Assembly (NCBI GenBank): GCA_963663775.1
Contig: OY760624.1
Coordinates: forward strand, 1,178,001 to 1,242,000
Origin: G963663775 sp963663775
GTDB lineage: Bacteria; Bacillota; Clostridia; Oscillospirales; Butyricicoccaceae
Reading direction: 5' to 3'
DNA length: 64,000 nucleotides
Position 1 is the stretch's first letter. Each line of letters opens with the position of its first letter. Both the position numbers and the translations under genes were made by a program. Positions 1 through 9,433 of this stretch are shown here, piece by piece. Under the pieces are notes generated by a model. The model saw only the letters and a list, made by a program, of their open reading frames with translations. It ran no database searches and was not told where the DNA came from.

Positions 1-54
1 TGCGCCGTTTTTGGGGCGCACAACAACTACGCGACGGGAAACACCCTTGACCAT
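1..54 (-). CDS. 5' end of an unidentified small gene (partial, runs off the window)
   Basis: Only 18 codons are visible, reading MVKGVSRRVVVVRPKNGA on the minus strand. The start is supported by a good AGGAGG-type ribosome site a few bases upstream. The start resembles small conserved clostridial hypothetical proteins that begin MVKGVSRRV, but this is recall rather than a search. It lies downstream of spoIIE on the same strand. No function can be assigned from so short a piece. Confidence 0.55.
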   Translation of the reverse strand, partial: MVKGVSRRVVVVRPKNGA

Positions 55-82
55 ATGCAATACCGCCTCCTTCGATTGCAGC

Positions 83-114
83 GTGCTCCAGTCTTGTCCG
101 GTCTTGTGGAGCAC
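83..114. repeat. Inverted repeat GTGCTCCA/TGGAGCAC between spoIIE and the next gene
   Basis: Perfect 8-bp arms enclose a 16-nt loop that itself holds two copies of GTCTTG. It lies just after the spoIIE stop codon on the minus strand. There is no T-tract, so it is not a classical intrinsic terminator. It may still act as a transcript end or stability hairpin. Confidence 0.4.
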
Positions 115-156
115 CCTCTGCTTCCAGTATTGCCCGCTTTTGCGCCGTGTATACAG

Positions 157-2496
157 CTAACGTGTTTTTTCGATGCGTAAAACAAGCGCAGTCATATCAT
201 CTTGACCGCCACGGGAGGCGGCAGCGGTCACCAACTGTGCCGCAAGCTCTTTCGGACCATCGCTGATGCGGGTCAGCAGCATATCCATCACCCAACCATC
301 TTCGAATCCGTCATTGATGCCATCGGACAGCATGACATAAACATCGCCATGCACTAGCCGAAGCGGAACGCTTTCGCCCATCTCGCCGTTTTCCATCAGA
401 CCAATGGGAAGTGCCTGCCCATTTAAGCGTGTAATGTTGCCGCCTGTCCGCAAATAGGCAGGCGCCGCACCGCATTTGAGGGTTTCCGCCCGTCCGCTGT
501 ATAGGTCTACGGTGAGCATATCCAGTGTGACAAAGCGTGTGCCGTCATTTTGCAGCCGAAAAGCAGGAGCGACTGTCTGCAAGGCATCTCGAATATCCAA
601 GCCGGCACGCAAAAAACGTTCCAGATGTCCAAGGACGGTGCGGCTATCTCTGGCGGCAAGTTCACCAGTGCCCATGCCATCCGACAACAGCATGCAGGCA
701 ACGCCGGATTCGGTCACAAAATAGCGTCCGGTGTCACCGGAAACCGATTCCCCTGGTTTTTTGCGCTGTCCAATGCCAATAATCGCACGGAAAGGTGCTT
801 GCTCCCGCAGCAACAGCCGAGGGCCTAGTTCATCGCAGATTTGCTCCGGCTCGGTCAAGCCGATGCCAAGCAATGCGGCAAGACCAGCGGCGAAGCCGTC
901 CTTTTGGGTCAGAAAAGCATCCAGTTGTCTGCCGCCTAGCTCAATGCGCAGTCTACCGCTGCCATCTCGATAAACGGCAACCTGCTCAATCGTGCCAAAT
1001 GCCGCCGCATATCGCCGCACCTGCCGTTCTCTGGCGGGCAGGGTGACCACATCCTGTGACAGGTCTGTGCCAAGATGCTGCAAGATGCCCGTCAATCCTG
1101 CGTATTGCTGTGCGAGCAGACTGCGGTTTTCTTCGCATTTGGACTGATATTCTCGTTTTTGCTGCAGCAGTACAAAGGTTTCGTTGATAGCACGGACAAA
1201 CTCCGGAAAACGAATGCAGCGTGCGGAAAAATGCGAGGGAAAATCGGCGGCCTGCGCACGACCACGTTGCAGCATGGCAAGGGATACGTCATTTAGGGCA
1301 TTGAGCGTGCCGATGTAATCGTGCTCCCAACAGCTGGCACATAGGCTGCATTTGCAGCAAATCTGCTCGGCGGCATGGTCGAACACTTCACGAGTGTCTT
1401 CGCTGGCAGTGCGCCGCCCTTGCGTCAGTCCGCTCGACATCCCCAGATACATTTCATAAAATGCCTGTGCGGCATCCCCGGCATAGCGGCGTGCATTGGT
1501 GCGGATGCGGCGGACGGCATCCGTCAGCTCAGGTTGAGAGGGGAGCAGGGTTTCCCGCAGATAGAGCCAGACATGGGTTGGAATAACTGCAAAAAACACA
1601 GCGGCGAGGATGCCTTCTGCAATGGAGGACACAAAAAGCGGGTGTTCTGCCCCTAAGAGTGCGGCGGCAGTGCCTGCACAGAGATAGATGGCGGCAAAGA
1701 CCTGTCGGTTGCCACCACGAAAGCCGCCGCTGATGAGAGCACCGAATCCATAGGTGCAGGCAAAAAGGGCACTGCGACCCGCCGCAGCGTCCATGGTCAC
1801 ACCAAATGCAATCCCTGCTGCCGTGCCTGCGGAAGAGCCGCCCACATAGGTGGCACCCATGACCAGCGTCAGTGCCGCCACACGGGCGGGAGTCACGATG
1901 CCGCCCACGGAAAGGTCGCTGACGGACACCAGAAGCGTGGTGAGCAGTACGAGCAGCGCGCCGGGTCGCAGCATGACGCTGTCCTCATTTGGTGGCAGCA
2001 GGGAAATGCGATAAAAATAGGCAGAGCCAAAGGTCAGCACCAAAATACAAATAAAAATGGCGGCGGTGCTGGCGGTCATCGGCGGCAGGAAAACAAAGCT
2101 GCAGGCACCAAAACAAGCGGTGGCAACCAGCGGCATAAACCATGCACTGGTCACACAATTGAAATCGGAAAAAATATGGCTGCATGCCATGGTCAGCAGG
2201 ACAGCGGCACTGTTGCCGACACCGCTGATGGAGGAGGTTAGAATCAAATACCCAAAGAATGCGCCAAGAACTGCGCCAAAGCCGCTGCTGACCACACAGA
2301 CGGCACCAACCATGGCGACACCGAAGGGGGCATATTCCCCAAAAATCGTACCACGTGCCAGCACGGCGCAGAGCGCAAATTGCTGCGCTGCCAAAAGCAG
2401 TTGTTTGACGGCGGAAATGTGATAGACACGCCCGAAAAGATGCCCAAGACGTGCGGATAGTGTGAAAGTTTTTTCATAAAGATGCTGCTTGTCCAT
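157..2496 (-). CDS. spoIIE: Stage II sporulation protein E (membrane-bound PP2C phosphatase)
   Basis: SpoIIE dephosphorylates the anti-anti-sigma factor SpoIIAA at the sporulation septum and so activates sigma F in the forespore. The 779 residues are close to the usual length of about 800. Residues from about 35 to 330 are a string of hydrophobic segments, matching the multi-pass N-terminal domain. The C-terminal third is a PP2C phosphatase domain with the metal-binding SDGMGTG motif near residue 605 and a second LSDGINDGF motif near residue 715. AAAGGAGG lies 5' of the ATG. The gene appears monocistronic, with an SLH gene upstream behind a terminator. In the family the gene is controlled by Spo0A, but no clear 0A box was recognised here. 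Confidence 0.95.
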   Translation of the reverse strand: MDKQHLYEKTFTLSARLGHLFGRVYHISAVKQLLLAAQQFALCAVLARGTIFGEYAPFGVAMVGAVCVVSSGFGAVLGAFFGYLILTSSISGVGNSAAVLLTMACSHIFSDFNCVTSAWFMPLVATACFGACSFVFLPPMTASTAAIFICILVLTFGSAYFYRISLLPPNEDSVMLRPGALLVLLTTLLVSVSDLSVGGIVTPARVAALTLVMGATYVGGSSAGTAAGIAFGVTMDAAAGRSALFACTYGFGALISGGFRGGNRQVFAAIYLCAGTAAALLGAEHPLFVSSIAEGILAAVFFAVIPTHVWLYLRETLLPSQPELTDAVRRIRTNARRYAGDAAQAFYEMYLGMSSGLTQGRRTASEDTREVFDHAAEQICCKCSLCASCWEHDYIGTLNALNDVSLAMLQRGRAQAADFPSHFSARCIRFPEFVRAINETFVLLQQKREYQSKCEENRSLLAQQYAGLTGILQHLGTDLSQDVVTLPARERQVRRYAAAFGTIEQVAVYRDGSGRLRIELGGRQLDAFLTQKDGFAAGLAALLGIGLTEPEQICDELGPRLLLREQAPFRAIIGIGQRKKPGESVSGDTGRYFVTESGVACMLLSDGMGTGELAARDSRTVLGHLERFLRAGLDIRDALQTVAPAFRLQNDGTRFVTLDMLTVDLYSGRAETLKCGAAPAYLRTGGNITRLNGQALPIGLMENGEMGESVPLRLVHGDVYVMLSDGINDGFEDGWVMDMLLTRISDGPKELAAQLVTAAASRGGQDDMTALVLRIEKTR

Positions 2497-2654
2497 AAGC
2501 CGTATGTCCTCCTTTGTTCATCCAGTATAAGGCACATTTACTGCGCCTTTTGTTGGAAAATAAAGCAGGGAATAGTGTTTTTCACAACTTATATCGTGCA
2601 AAGCATCTGTTTTTCTCAAAAACAGCATAGGGATAGAAAAAAAGTGCGTTTTTT

Positions 2655-2691
2655 TTCACAGACGTTTCACAAACCGTTCACATTTTTTCAC
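2655..2691. repeat. Four TTCAC(A) repeats at 10-11 bp spacing upstream of spoIIE
   Basis: TTCAC occurs at about 2655, 2666, 2677 and 2687, and again farther off at 2581. The spacing of one helical turn would place all copies on the same DNA face. The stretch lies between the spoIIE start and the terminator of the SLH gene. This could be a regulator site for spoIIE, but the motif is not a standard Spo0A box. Confidence 0.3.
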
Positions 2692-2793
2692 GAAAAAGGG
2701 AGTATACTAATATCATCAGCTGAGAGGCTGAGCGACAGAAATCATGTCGGTATCTTTTTCATTTCTCTTTTTATCCCCCCTATAATATTTTAT

Positions 2794-2838
2794 GAACAGC
2801 AAAAGAGCACCCTTCCCCCGGGTGCTCTTTTGCTGTTC
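2794..2838. terminator. Strong hairpin terminator of the SLH-domain gene
   Basis: A perfect 19-bp stem (2794-2812 with 2820-2838) encloses a 7-nt loop. Each arm carries an A- or T-run, so it could stop transcription from either side. It follows the stop codon of the SLH gene at 2859. Within the 360-bp gap between that gene and spoIIE, this hairpin and the TTCAC repeats are the only structures recognised. Confidence 0.8.
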
Positions 2839-2858
2839 TGCCCATCGGGCAATACACG

Positions 2859-4490
2859 TTAGGCGATGTGGAAACCAACATTGCCATAATTTCCGCCAAG
2901 CAGCAGGAAATCCATCGAGGTATCCTCTGAAAGAGCAATTTTGACAGGTGATTGCACCGTGCCGGTGACACAGTGCCAGCCTTCCAATGCGGTGCGGACA
3001 AAGTAGTGCCCAACGGCAGCCTTGGCAGAGGGGTCATTGGGTCGAATATATAAGGTTTTTCCAGCAGCGTTTTTAAAATTCAGATGATAGACAATAGAGA
3101 AATTCCCATCAATATAATATGCCATGTGTGCTTTTCCATGATAAGAAACGGCAAGCGGGTCGTCAACGCTTTGTGGAAATTCCCCTGGATTGAGTGCACG
3201 CAACGCAGTCGTGTTGCCGCAGAGCGTGAAATTTTGGACGGCTGCGGCATCAATCGAAGCCGTGCGGTCAGAAGTGGAGAAGACACCGGCGGTTCGTCCG
3301 TTGCTGTCATCAATGCCGCGCGGCAGAGTCGGGAGAAAGTGGTTTGCCATGAGTGCCTTGAGCGCAACCAGACGAATGTTCAGCTGGTCGCCATGCGGGG
3401 TAAGACGGACACGGGCATTCAGCATGGCACCGCCGGGCAGGGTGTCCTGCAGGATGAGTTTGGTTTGTCCTGCATCTAAAGAAATCGTTCCCTGCGGCTT
3501 GCTGAGGAAGAACCGTTGATAGCACTGCTCGGAAACGCTGGTGGCATCTGTGCCCATGCCAACCCCGCGATTGACGATGTCAATGGTGGCTGCGGTATCT
3601 CCGGAATTGGTTGCCGCAATGCCGAGAATCATCGGCTGATAAGAACCCATATAGTTCCAGTGGTAATATTCCACATCCATGGTCTGCGCATCCGTCAAAT
3701 CGGTTTCTGCAGTATAGATGCCGCTGCGCTCAAATTTATTGGGCGTCAAAATTTCCGGATTATCCGAGTAGAGAAGCGGCACGCTGCCAGCGGTCATGGT
3801 CAGCGGCGTGGGTTCCATGTCGGCTGCATATTGTGTAAGGCGCAGGGACAGCAAAACCGCCTGCTCCACCGTTAAGGTCTGCTGGGGTGCAAAGCGATTT
3901 TCGCCGATTCCTGTGAGAATGCCCGTGCGATAGCAAAAGCTGACGGCGGACGATGCCCAAGAATGGAGGTCACTTTGGTCATCATAGGTGTAGGCGGCAG
4001 TTTGGTTCGGATAGGGGGTGGGCAGTGTCACGGTGGATGCCAAACGAAAGACTGCTGCCGCAGCGGCTTCTCGTGTCAGCGGGAGGTCGGGCGAAAAGGT
4101 GTTGAAATAGGTGCCGGTCATGACACCAAGATTGCATAAACGGCGTGCATTTTCGCTGTCCGTGTCTAAAAATGGGTTTTCTGTGGTCACAGTACTGAAG
4201 CCATAGCCACGAGTGCGGATGAGAACGGTCAAAAGGTCGGCAAACTCCAAGCGTGTGACGGGACGCTGCCATGCGCCGAGCAGTTCGTCGGGTACAAGAC
4301 CTGCATCTGTGGCACGCTGGATGTCAGCAGCCGCCCACGCAGATGGTGCGGTGGTTTCTGGGATAGCATCCGTGGCAGCGGTTGCCGTATTTTCATCATT
4401 GGTCAACGGGATTTCCGCTGCTAACACTTGTGAAAGCGGGCAAAACAGCAAATAAACAGCCAAAAAAGCGGAACAGAACTTTGGTTTCAT
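2859..4490 (-). CDS. Secreted S-layer homology (SLH) domain protein
   Basis: The 543-residue product starts with a clear signal peptide ending near residue 25 (AxA-type site at VLAAE). Roughly residues 50-230 hold three SLH-type repeats, including blocks such as TRLEFADLL and LTREAAAAAVFRLAS. SLH modules normally anchor proteins to pyruvylated secondary cell-wall polymers. The C-terminal 300 residues are beta-rich and have no family that I recognise. It is followed by a strong terminator and appears to be a single-gene unit. Three more SLH genes lie in this window, so an SLH-anchored surface layer is probable. Confidence 0.85.
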   Translation of the reverse strand: MKPKFCSAFLAVYLLFCPLSQVLAAEIPLTNDENTATAATDAIPETTAPSAWAAADIQRATDAGLVPDELLGAWQRPVTRLEFADLLTVLIRTRGYGFSTVTTENPFLDTDSENARRLCNLGVMTGTYFNTFSPDLPLTREAAAAAVFRLASTVTLPTPYPNQTAAYTYDDQSDLHSWASSAVSFCYRTGILTGIGENRFAPQQTLTVEQAVLLSLRLTQYAADMEPTPLTMTAGSVPLLYSDNPEILTPNKFERSGIYTAETDLTDAQTMDVEYYHWNYMGSYQPMILGIAATNSGDTAATIDIVNRGVGMGTDATSVSEQCYQRFFLSKPQGTISLDAGQTKLILQDTLPGGAMLNARVRLTPHGDQLNIRLVALKALMANHFLPTLPRGIDDSNGRTAGVFSTSDRTASIDAAAVQNFTLCGNTTALRALNPGEFPQSVDDPLAVSYHGKAHMAYYIDGNFSIVYHLNFKNAAGKTLYIRPNDPSAKAAVGHYFVRTALEGWHCVTGTVQSPVKIALSEDTSMDFLLLGGNYGNVGFHIA

Positions 4491-4716
4491 GATAGCATAA
4501 ATCTCCTAAGCATGTAGTATCGATTGCACTCTATTATAGTAGATTTTTGCAATTTTGCATAGGGGGATGCGGATTTTAAAGGGGAAAGGTGCGGAAAAAA
4601 CATGAAAATCCCATAAAAAGGGATAGGCATTGCGGATAACCGCCAAAAAATTTTTATAAATTTTATGTATTTTGCAAGTTGAGAAATAGAAAATTGCAAA
4701 AAGCGAAAAAGGGGGA

Positions 4717-4746
4717 TTGACGAGAGGTGAGGGAAAGTAGTATAAT
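4717..4746 (+). promoter_or_regulatory. Sigma-A type promoter of the DUF4914 gene
   Basis: TTGACG and TATAAT are separated by 18 bp, about 115 bases before the start codon. This is a near-consensus housekeeping promoter. Confidence 0.7.
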
Positions 4747-4863
4747 ATATAAAGAAAAGTTTGGGCTTCAAGCTGGGAACTGTTATTTATATGAAACACG
4801 GCGTTCTATCGGGTCAGCTACACAAGATTTGAAGAAGTGCCGGTTGTGAAGGAGGATAAACGG

Positions 4864-6735
4864 ATGGATGCATTGCTGAAAAAATTCACGTTTACGGACG
4901 AATTGACCGATGTCATTGAAAACTGTAAAGGTGTTTCAGTACCGACTACAAAAGCAGAACTGTATGAAATGGTTTTCGGACCGGAAAATGTCGATGTATA
5001 CGATGTTGTATTTGACGTGCCCGGCAAGGGATTGGTGAAGGAAGCCGATGTCACACGGTGTAAGAATGGTGCTTCTGTAAACTATATGGAAGATTACATG
5101 CGCCGCCGCGACCCGGACTGCATGCGTATTGCAGACGATAAGCCGACCGACAAGCCGCGCTTTGCTGAAAAATATGGCTATCCTTTTGCGGATTTGCGGA
5201 AGGAAACCATGGATTGGTTCAAGGAGCAGGAGCTTATTATCATGCCGTTTAATTCGGGCGGCAATATTTATGGCTATGGCTCTATCTTGGTATGTCCGAA
5301 GAATGCAGCGTTTTTCGCATTTGCGCTGGCACATTTGCAGGGCTTCGTTTCCGCAGTGGAAACCGAAGGCTATGCGCCCCGTGCGATTGTATATGTTGCA
5401 CCGCCGTTCCGTCACACCAAGTTTGATGGTCGTCAGGTCGTGGTACACAACCGTTTGGACGATTGCCACGAAGTATTCTCTTACAACCTGTATCCGGGTC
5501 CGTCTGCAAAGAAGGGCGTATATTCCGTGCTGCTCGACATTGGCGAGGCAGAGGATTGGGTCACTGCACATGCTTCCGCAGGTCGTGTGATTACCCCTTA
5601 TGAAAATGAAATGGTCATCATGCACGAAGGTGCTTCCGGTGGCGGCAAGAGCGAAATGTTGCAGGACGTTTCCCGTCTGGATGACGGCAATGTACTCTTG
5701 TCCACCAACACCGTGACGGGTGAGCCTACCATCATCAGCGTGGGTCAAACCTGCAAGATTGAGCCGGTTTGCGATGACATGGCAACCTGCTATCCGGGTC
5801 TGCAGAACAAGAGCGGCAAGCTGGTGCTTGTAGACGGCGAAGATGGCTGGTTCCTGCGTATGGACGGTGTTACCCATTACGGTTCTGACCCGGTTTACGA
5901 AAGAATCTGCACCGAGCCGGATGAGCCGCTGTGCTTCTTCAATATGGAAGGTCATCCGAACACAACCCTGCTGATTTGGGAGCACACCTTGGATTCCAAC
6001 GGCAAGCCTTGCCCGAACCCTCGTGCGATTGTCCCGCGCTGGAAGGTGCCGAACATTGTCAAGGAGCCTGTGGAGGTGGACGTACGTTCGTTTGGCGTTC
6101 GTATGCCTCCCTCCACCGCAGAAGACCCGAACTATGGCATCATGGGCATGATGCATATCATTCCGCCTGCATTGGCATGGCTCTGGCGTTTGGTTGCACC
6201 GCGCGGCTTCAAAAACCCGTCTATCGTAGGCGGCGGAGAGCTGAAGAGCGAAGGCGTTGGCTCTTATTGGCCGTTCGCAACCGGTCTGCGTGTCAAGCAG
6301 GCAAACCTGCTCCTCGAGCAGATTATGAACTGCCCGAATACCCGTTATATCTTGATTCCAAACCAGCATATCGGTGTATATCGTGTTGGTTTTGCGGCAG
6401 AATGGCTCTCTCGTGAGTATTTGGCACGTCGTGGCGCAAAAATCCGTAAAGAGCATTTGGAGCCTGCAAGATGTGCATTGCTCGGCTATGCGCTGAAGGA
6501 TATGACCATTGATGGTCAGCGTATCCGCTCCAAGTTCCTGCGCTGTGAAACACAGGACCGCATGGGCACAGACGGTTATGACAAGGGCGCAACCATTTTG
6601 AGCGACTTCTTCCGTGACGAACTCAAGAAGTTCGACACACCGGAATTGTCTCCGCTGGGCAAGCAGATTATCGACTGCTTCATGAACGGCGGCACGTTGG
6701 AAGATTACGAAGCAATCACCCCAACCCATTTCTAA
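4864..6735 (+). CDS. DUF4914 family protein with a P-loop (PEP carboxykinase-like fold possible)
   Basis: The product is about 623 residues long, and recalled similarity places it in the DUF4914 family of Firmicutes and Bacteroidetes. A glycine-rich EGASGGGKSEM segment at about residues 253-263 is a phosphate-binding P-loop of the PEPCK/HPr-kinase style. The biochemical role is unknown. The start was set at the ATG at 4864 because AAGGAGG lies 8 bases before it; an upstream GTG at 4837 overlaps that site and is unlikely. The gene has its own near-consensus promoter and a strong terminator. Its codon use (TTC, CGT, GGT, AAG rich) looks like that of a highly expressed gene, so this may be an abundant metabolic protein. 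Confidence 0.8.
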   Translation: MDALLKKFTFTDELTDVIENCKGVSVPTTKAELYEMVFGPENVDVYDVVFDVPGKGLVKEADVTRCKNGASVNYMEDYMRRRDPDCMRIADDKPTDKPRFAEKYGYPFADLRKETMDWFKEQELIIMPFNSGGNIYGYGSILVCPKNAAFFAFALAHLQGFVSAVETEGYAPRAIVYVAPPFRHTKFDGRQVVVHNRLDDCHEVFSYNLYPGPSAKKGVYSVLLDIGEAEDWVTAHASAGRVITPYENEMVIMHEGASGGGKSEMLQDVSRLDDGNVLLSTNTVTGEPTIISVGQTCKIEPVCDDMATCYPGLQNKSGKLVLVDGEDGWFLRMDGVTHYGSDPVYERICTEPDEPLCFFNMEGHPNTTLLIWEHTLDSNGKPCPNPRAIVPRWKVPNIVKEPVEVDVRSFGVRMPPSTAEDPNYGIMGMMHIIPPALAWLWRLVAPRGFKNPSIVGGGELKSEGVGSYWPFATGLRVKQANLLLEQIMNCPNTRYILIPNQHIGVYRVGFAAEWLSREYLARRGAKIRKEHLEPARCALLGYALKDMTIDGQRIRSKFLRCETQDRMGTDGYDKGATILSDFFRDELKKFDTPELSPLGKQIIDCFMNGGTLEDYEAITPTHF

Positions 6736-6748
6736 TCAGGTAGCGTAT

Positions 6749-6781
6749 AGACCCCATACATCCGTATGGGGTCTGTTTTTT
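6749..6781 (+). terminator. Intrinsic terminator of the DUF4914 gene
   Basis: An 11-bp perfect stem (AGACCCCATAC with GTATGGGGTCT) and a 4-nt loop are followed by a T-run. Confidence 0.9.
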
Positions 6782-6790
6782 GCATGGCCG

Positions 6791-6840
6791 AAAAAAATCC
6801 CGTTTGAAAGCATCGTGTTAAATACTTTCAAACGGGATTT
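6791..6840 (-). terminator. Intrinsic terminator of the trp operon
   Basis: A 16-bp perfect inverted repeat (6795-6810 with 6825-6840) is followed, on the minus strand, by seven T residues. It lies about 20 bases past the trpA stop codon and marks the end of the operon. Confidence 0.9.
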
Positions 6841-6859
6841 ACAGCGGCATAGGGGAAGC

Positions 6860-7639
6860 TTATTGAATGGAAGCAACGGCATCCTTCATGCTCTTTACGT
6901 AATCACGGACAATGGGCACGCAGTCCTGTCCATGCTCTTTGACGAGCTTTACAATCGCACTGCCGACAATCGCACCATCGGAAACCTGCGCCATTTGCTT
7001 TGCCTGCTCTGGTGTGGCAATGCCAAAGCCAACAGCACACGGCAAATCAGTCGATTGACGAATGAGCGACACCATTTCGGCGATATTGGTGTTGATTTCC
7101 GTACGGACACCCGTAACGCCAAGGGAAGACACACAATACAGAAAGCCCGTGGCTTCCGTTGCAATGCGTGCAATACGGTCATGCGAGGTGGGCGCAATCA
7201 TGGAAATGATGTCCACATTATGAGCGGCACAGACCTCGCGCAGTTCCGCTTTTTCCTCAAACGGCAAGTCGGGAATGATAAGTCCGTCCACGCCTGCCAC
7301 GGCACAGCGGGAGAGAAACCGCTCTTTGCCATAGGTGTAAATCGGGTTTAAGTAGGTCAGAAATACCAGCGGGATTTGGGTCTTTTGGCGCACTTTTTCC
7401 ACCAAATCAAACACTTTGTCGGTGGTGCATCCGCCTGCAAGTGCACGCTCGTTGGCCTCTTGAATCACAACGCCCTCTGCCATGGGGTCGGAAAACGGGA
7501 TGCCAATTTCAATCAGGTCGGCACCTGCTGCCTCCATGGCATAAATTAGTTCTTCGGTGATGTCCAGTGAAGGGTCACCTGCCGTGACAAACGCAATGAA
7601 TGCTTTGCCGTTCTCAAATGCCTTATGGATTTTAGTCAT
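6860..7639 (-). CDS. trpA: Tryptophan synthase alpha chain
   Basis: TrpA splits indole-3-glycerol phosphate into indole and glyceraldehyde 3-phosphate, then passes indole through a tunnel to TrpB. The 259 residues fit the family (about 265). The start MTKIHKAFENGKAFIAFVT is typical. Catalytic Glu and Asp lie in the EIGIPFSDPMAEG segment. The ATG at 7639 lies inside the end of trpB (8-bp overlap), behind an AAGGGGG site. The open frame extends farther upstream inside trpB, but that part is shadow. Last gene of the trp operon. Confidence 0.97.
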   Translation of the reverse strand: MTKIHKAFENGKAFIAFVTAGDPSLDITEELIYAMEAAGADLIEIGIPFSDPMAEGVVIQEANERALAGGCTTDKVFDLVEKVRQKTQIPLVFLTYLNPIYTYGKERFLSRCAVAGVDGLIIPDLPFEEKAELREVCAAHNVDIISMIAPTSHDRIARIATEATGFLYCVSSLGVTGVRTEINTNIAEMVSLIRQSTDLPCAVGFGIATPEQAKQMAQVSDGAIVGSAIVKLVKEHGQDCVPIVRDYVKSMKDAVASIQ

Positions 7640-8819
7640 GCAAATCAACCCCCTTATAGCGTGCAATGGCGGCAACATCTTTATCTCCACGTCCGGATAT
7701 ATTGATGACGAGGGTTTCGTCTTTGGACATGGTGGGTGCGAGTTTTTTGGCATATGCCACCGCATGGGCACTTTCAATCGCAGGAATGATGCCCTCCATG
7801 CGAGAAAGATATTCAAATGATTCCACGGCTTCATCATCGGTAATCGGCACATATTCGGCACGACCGATGTCATGCAGATGCGCATGTTCTGGACCGATGC
7901 CTGGATAGTCCAGACCCGCAGAAATCGAGTAAACCGGTGCGATTTGACCATATTCGTCCTGACAGAAATAGCTTTTCATGCCGTGGAACACACCAACCGT
8001 GCCGGTGGTGAGGGTAGCCGCTGTTTCTGGGGTATCTGCGCCACGTCCTGCCGCTTCGCAGCCAATCAGACGCACTTCCTTGTCCTCAATAAAGTCATAA
8101 AATGCACCGATGGCATTGGAACCGCCGCCAACACATGCCATGACAACATTCGGCAGCTTGCCCTCCGCCTCCAGCATCTGCGCCTTGATTTCTCGGCTGA
8201 TAATCGCCTGAAAATCACGCACGATTTCCGGGAACGGCGCAGGGCCCATGACAGAACCCAAAACATAATGGGTGTCATCAATGCGGCTCGTCCACTCACG
8301 GAAGGTTTCACTGACGGCATCTTTCAGCGTCATGGTGCCGCTTGTGACCGGATGCACTTTAGTGCCGAGTAGTTCCATGCGATAGACATTGAGCGCCTGT
8401 CGGTCGGTATCCTCCTTGCCCATGTAGACATCACATTCCATGCCGAGCAGAGCCGCCGCCGTAGCAGTGGCAACACCGTGCTGCCCTGCACCGGTTTCCG
8501 CAATGAGGCGCGTTTTGCCCATGCGCTTGGCAAGCAGTGCCTGCCCTAAGACATTGTTGATTTTATGCGAGCCGGTGTGGTTCAAATCTTCACGCTTGAG
8601 ATAAATCTTGGCACCGCCCAAATCCGCCGTCATGCGCTTGGCATGATACAGCATGCTGGGACGTCCTGCATAATTGCGATATAAATCATCCAGTTCTGCC
8701 AAAAAATCAGGGTCGTTTTGATATTTGCGATAGGCGGTTTCCAGTTCCATCATGGCATTCATGAGGGTTTCCGGAATGTATTGTCCGCCATACGGGCCAA
8801 ATCTTCCATATTGTTTCAT
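7632..8819 (-). CDS. trpB: Tryptophan synthase beta chain
   Basis: TrpB is the pyridoxal-phosphate enzyme that condenses indole with serine to tryptophan. The 395 residues match the standard TrpB1 length. Lys86 in HTGSHKINN is the PLP-binding lysine, and the following AETGAGQHG and VGGGSNAIG loops bind serine and the cofactor phosphate. The ATG overlaps the trpF stop by 4 bases (ATGA), which suggests translational coupling. Confidence 0.98.
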   Translation of the reverse strand: MKQYGRFGPYGGQYIPETLMNAMMELETAYRKYQNDPDFLAELDDLYRNYAGRPSMLYHAKRMTADLGGAKIYLKREDLNHTGSHKINNVLGQALLAKRMGKTRLIAETGAGQHGVATATAAALLGMECDVYMGKEDTDRQALNVYRMELLGTKVHPVTSGTMTLKDAVSETFREWTSRIDDTHYVLGSVMGPAPFPEIVRDFQAIISREIKAQMLEAEGKLPNVVMACVGGGSNAIGAFYDFIEDKEVRLIGCEAAGRGADTPETAATLTTGTVGVFHGMKSYFCQDEYGQIAPVYSISAGLDYPGIGPEHAHLHDIGRAEYVPITDDEAVESFEYLSRMEGIIPAIESAHAVAYAKKLAPTMSKDETLVINISGRGDKDVAAIARYKGVDLHD

Positions 8820-9433
8820 TTTACACCTCGTATCAACTCGTAAAGCTGCTGCATTTTTGCGGCATCTTTTAAACCATCGGTTTCAATGCCACCCGAAATA
8901 TCCACACCCTGTGGATGGGTCAGTTGGATAGCGTGCTGTAGATTGCCTGCGTGCAGACCACCTGCCAGAAAGAACGGCTTGGTGGGGCGATTGCGCACAA
9001 TTAAGTCAAAATCTGCAGTTTTTCCCGTGCCGCCATAGGCATGGGGAGAGAAAGCATCCAGGAGCAGTGCATCCACGTCCAAGGCATCGGCGGCAAGCAA
9101 ACTTTCTGCGGTTTGCACACGCACCGCTTTCCACAGAACGCCGTCCCACTGTGCCCGTACCTGTGCAAGATAGGCAGCGTCTTCATCTCCGTGCAGCTGC
9201 AAAACAGACAAGCTTGCCGTTTTTGCGATTTCCAATAAACGAGGGATGGATTCGTTTACAAATACCCCGACCGTTTGGATGCTGGAGGAAAGCTGCGTAG
9301 AAAGGTCGTGTGCCTGCTCGGGGGTGACACGGCGGCGGCTTTCGGCAAAGACAAACCCCACATAATCCGGTGGATAGGCATTGGCGGCGGCAATATCCTC
9401 TGCACGGCGCAACCCACAGAATTTTAACTGCAT
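8816..9433 (-). CDS. trpF: Phosphoribosylanthranilate isomerase
   Basis: TrpF converts N-(5-phosphoribosyl)anthranilate to the carboxyphenylamino-deoxyribulose phosphate. The 205-residue TIM barrel starts MQLKFCGLR, where Cys6 is the family's general base, and contains LLLDAF with the acid aspartate and a GGTGKTADF phosphate loop. It overlaps trpC by 10 bases and trpB by 4. It is separate from TrpC, unlike the enterobacterial fusion. Confidence 0.96.
   Translation of the reverse strand: MQLKFCGLRRAEDIAAANAYPPDYVGFVFAESRRRVTPEQAHDLSTQLSSSIQTVGVFVNESIPRLLEIAKTASLSVLQLHGDEDAAYLAQVRAQWDGVLWKAVRVQTAESLLAADALDVDALLLDAFSPHAYGGTGKTADFDLIVRNRPTKPFFLAGGLHAGNLQHAIQLTHPQGVDISGGIETDGLKDAAKMQQLYELIRGVK

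Noticed and set aside
2718..2760. Sequence AGGCTGAG near 2727, reminiscent of a TPP riboswitch
   Set aside because: The second conserved half (ACCTGAT and the following stem) is missing and no thiamine gene follows.
4936..6729. 597-codon open frame antisense to the DUF4914 gene
   Set aside because: It is an effect of the strongly biased codon use of the plus-strand gene; it has no ribosome site and resembles no family.
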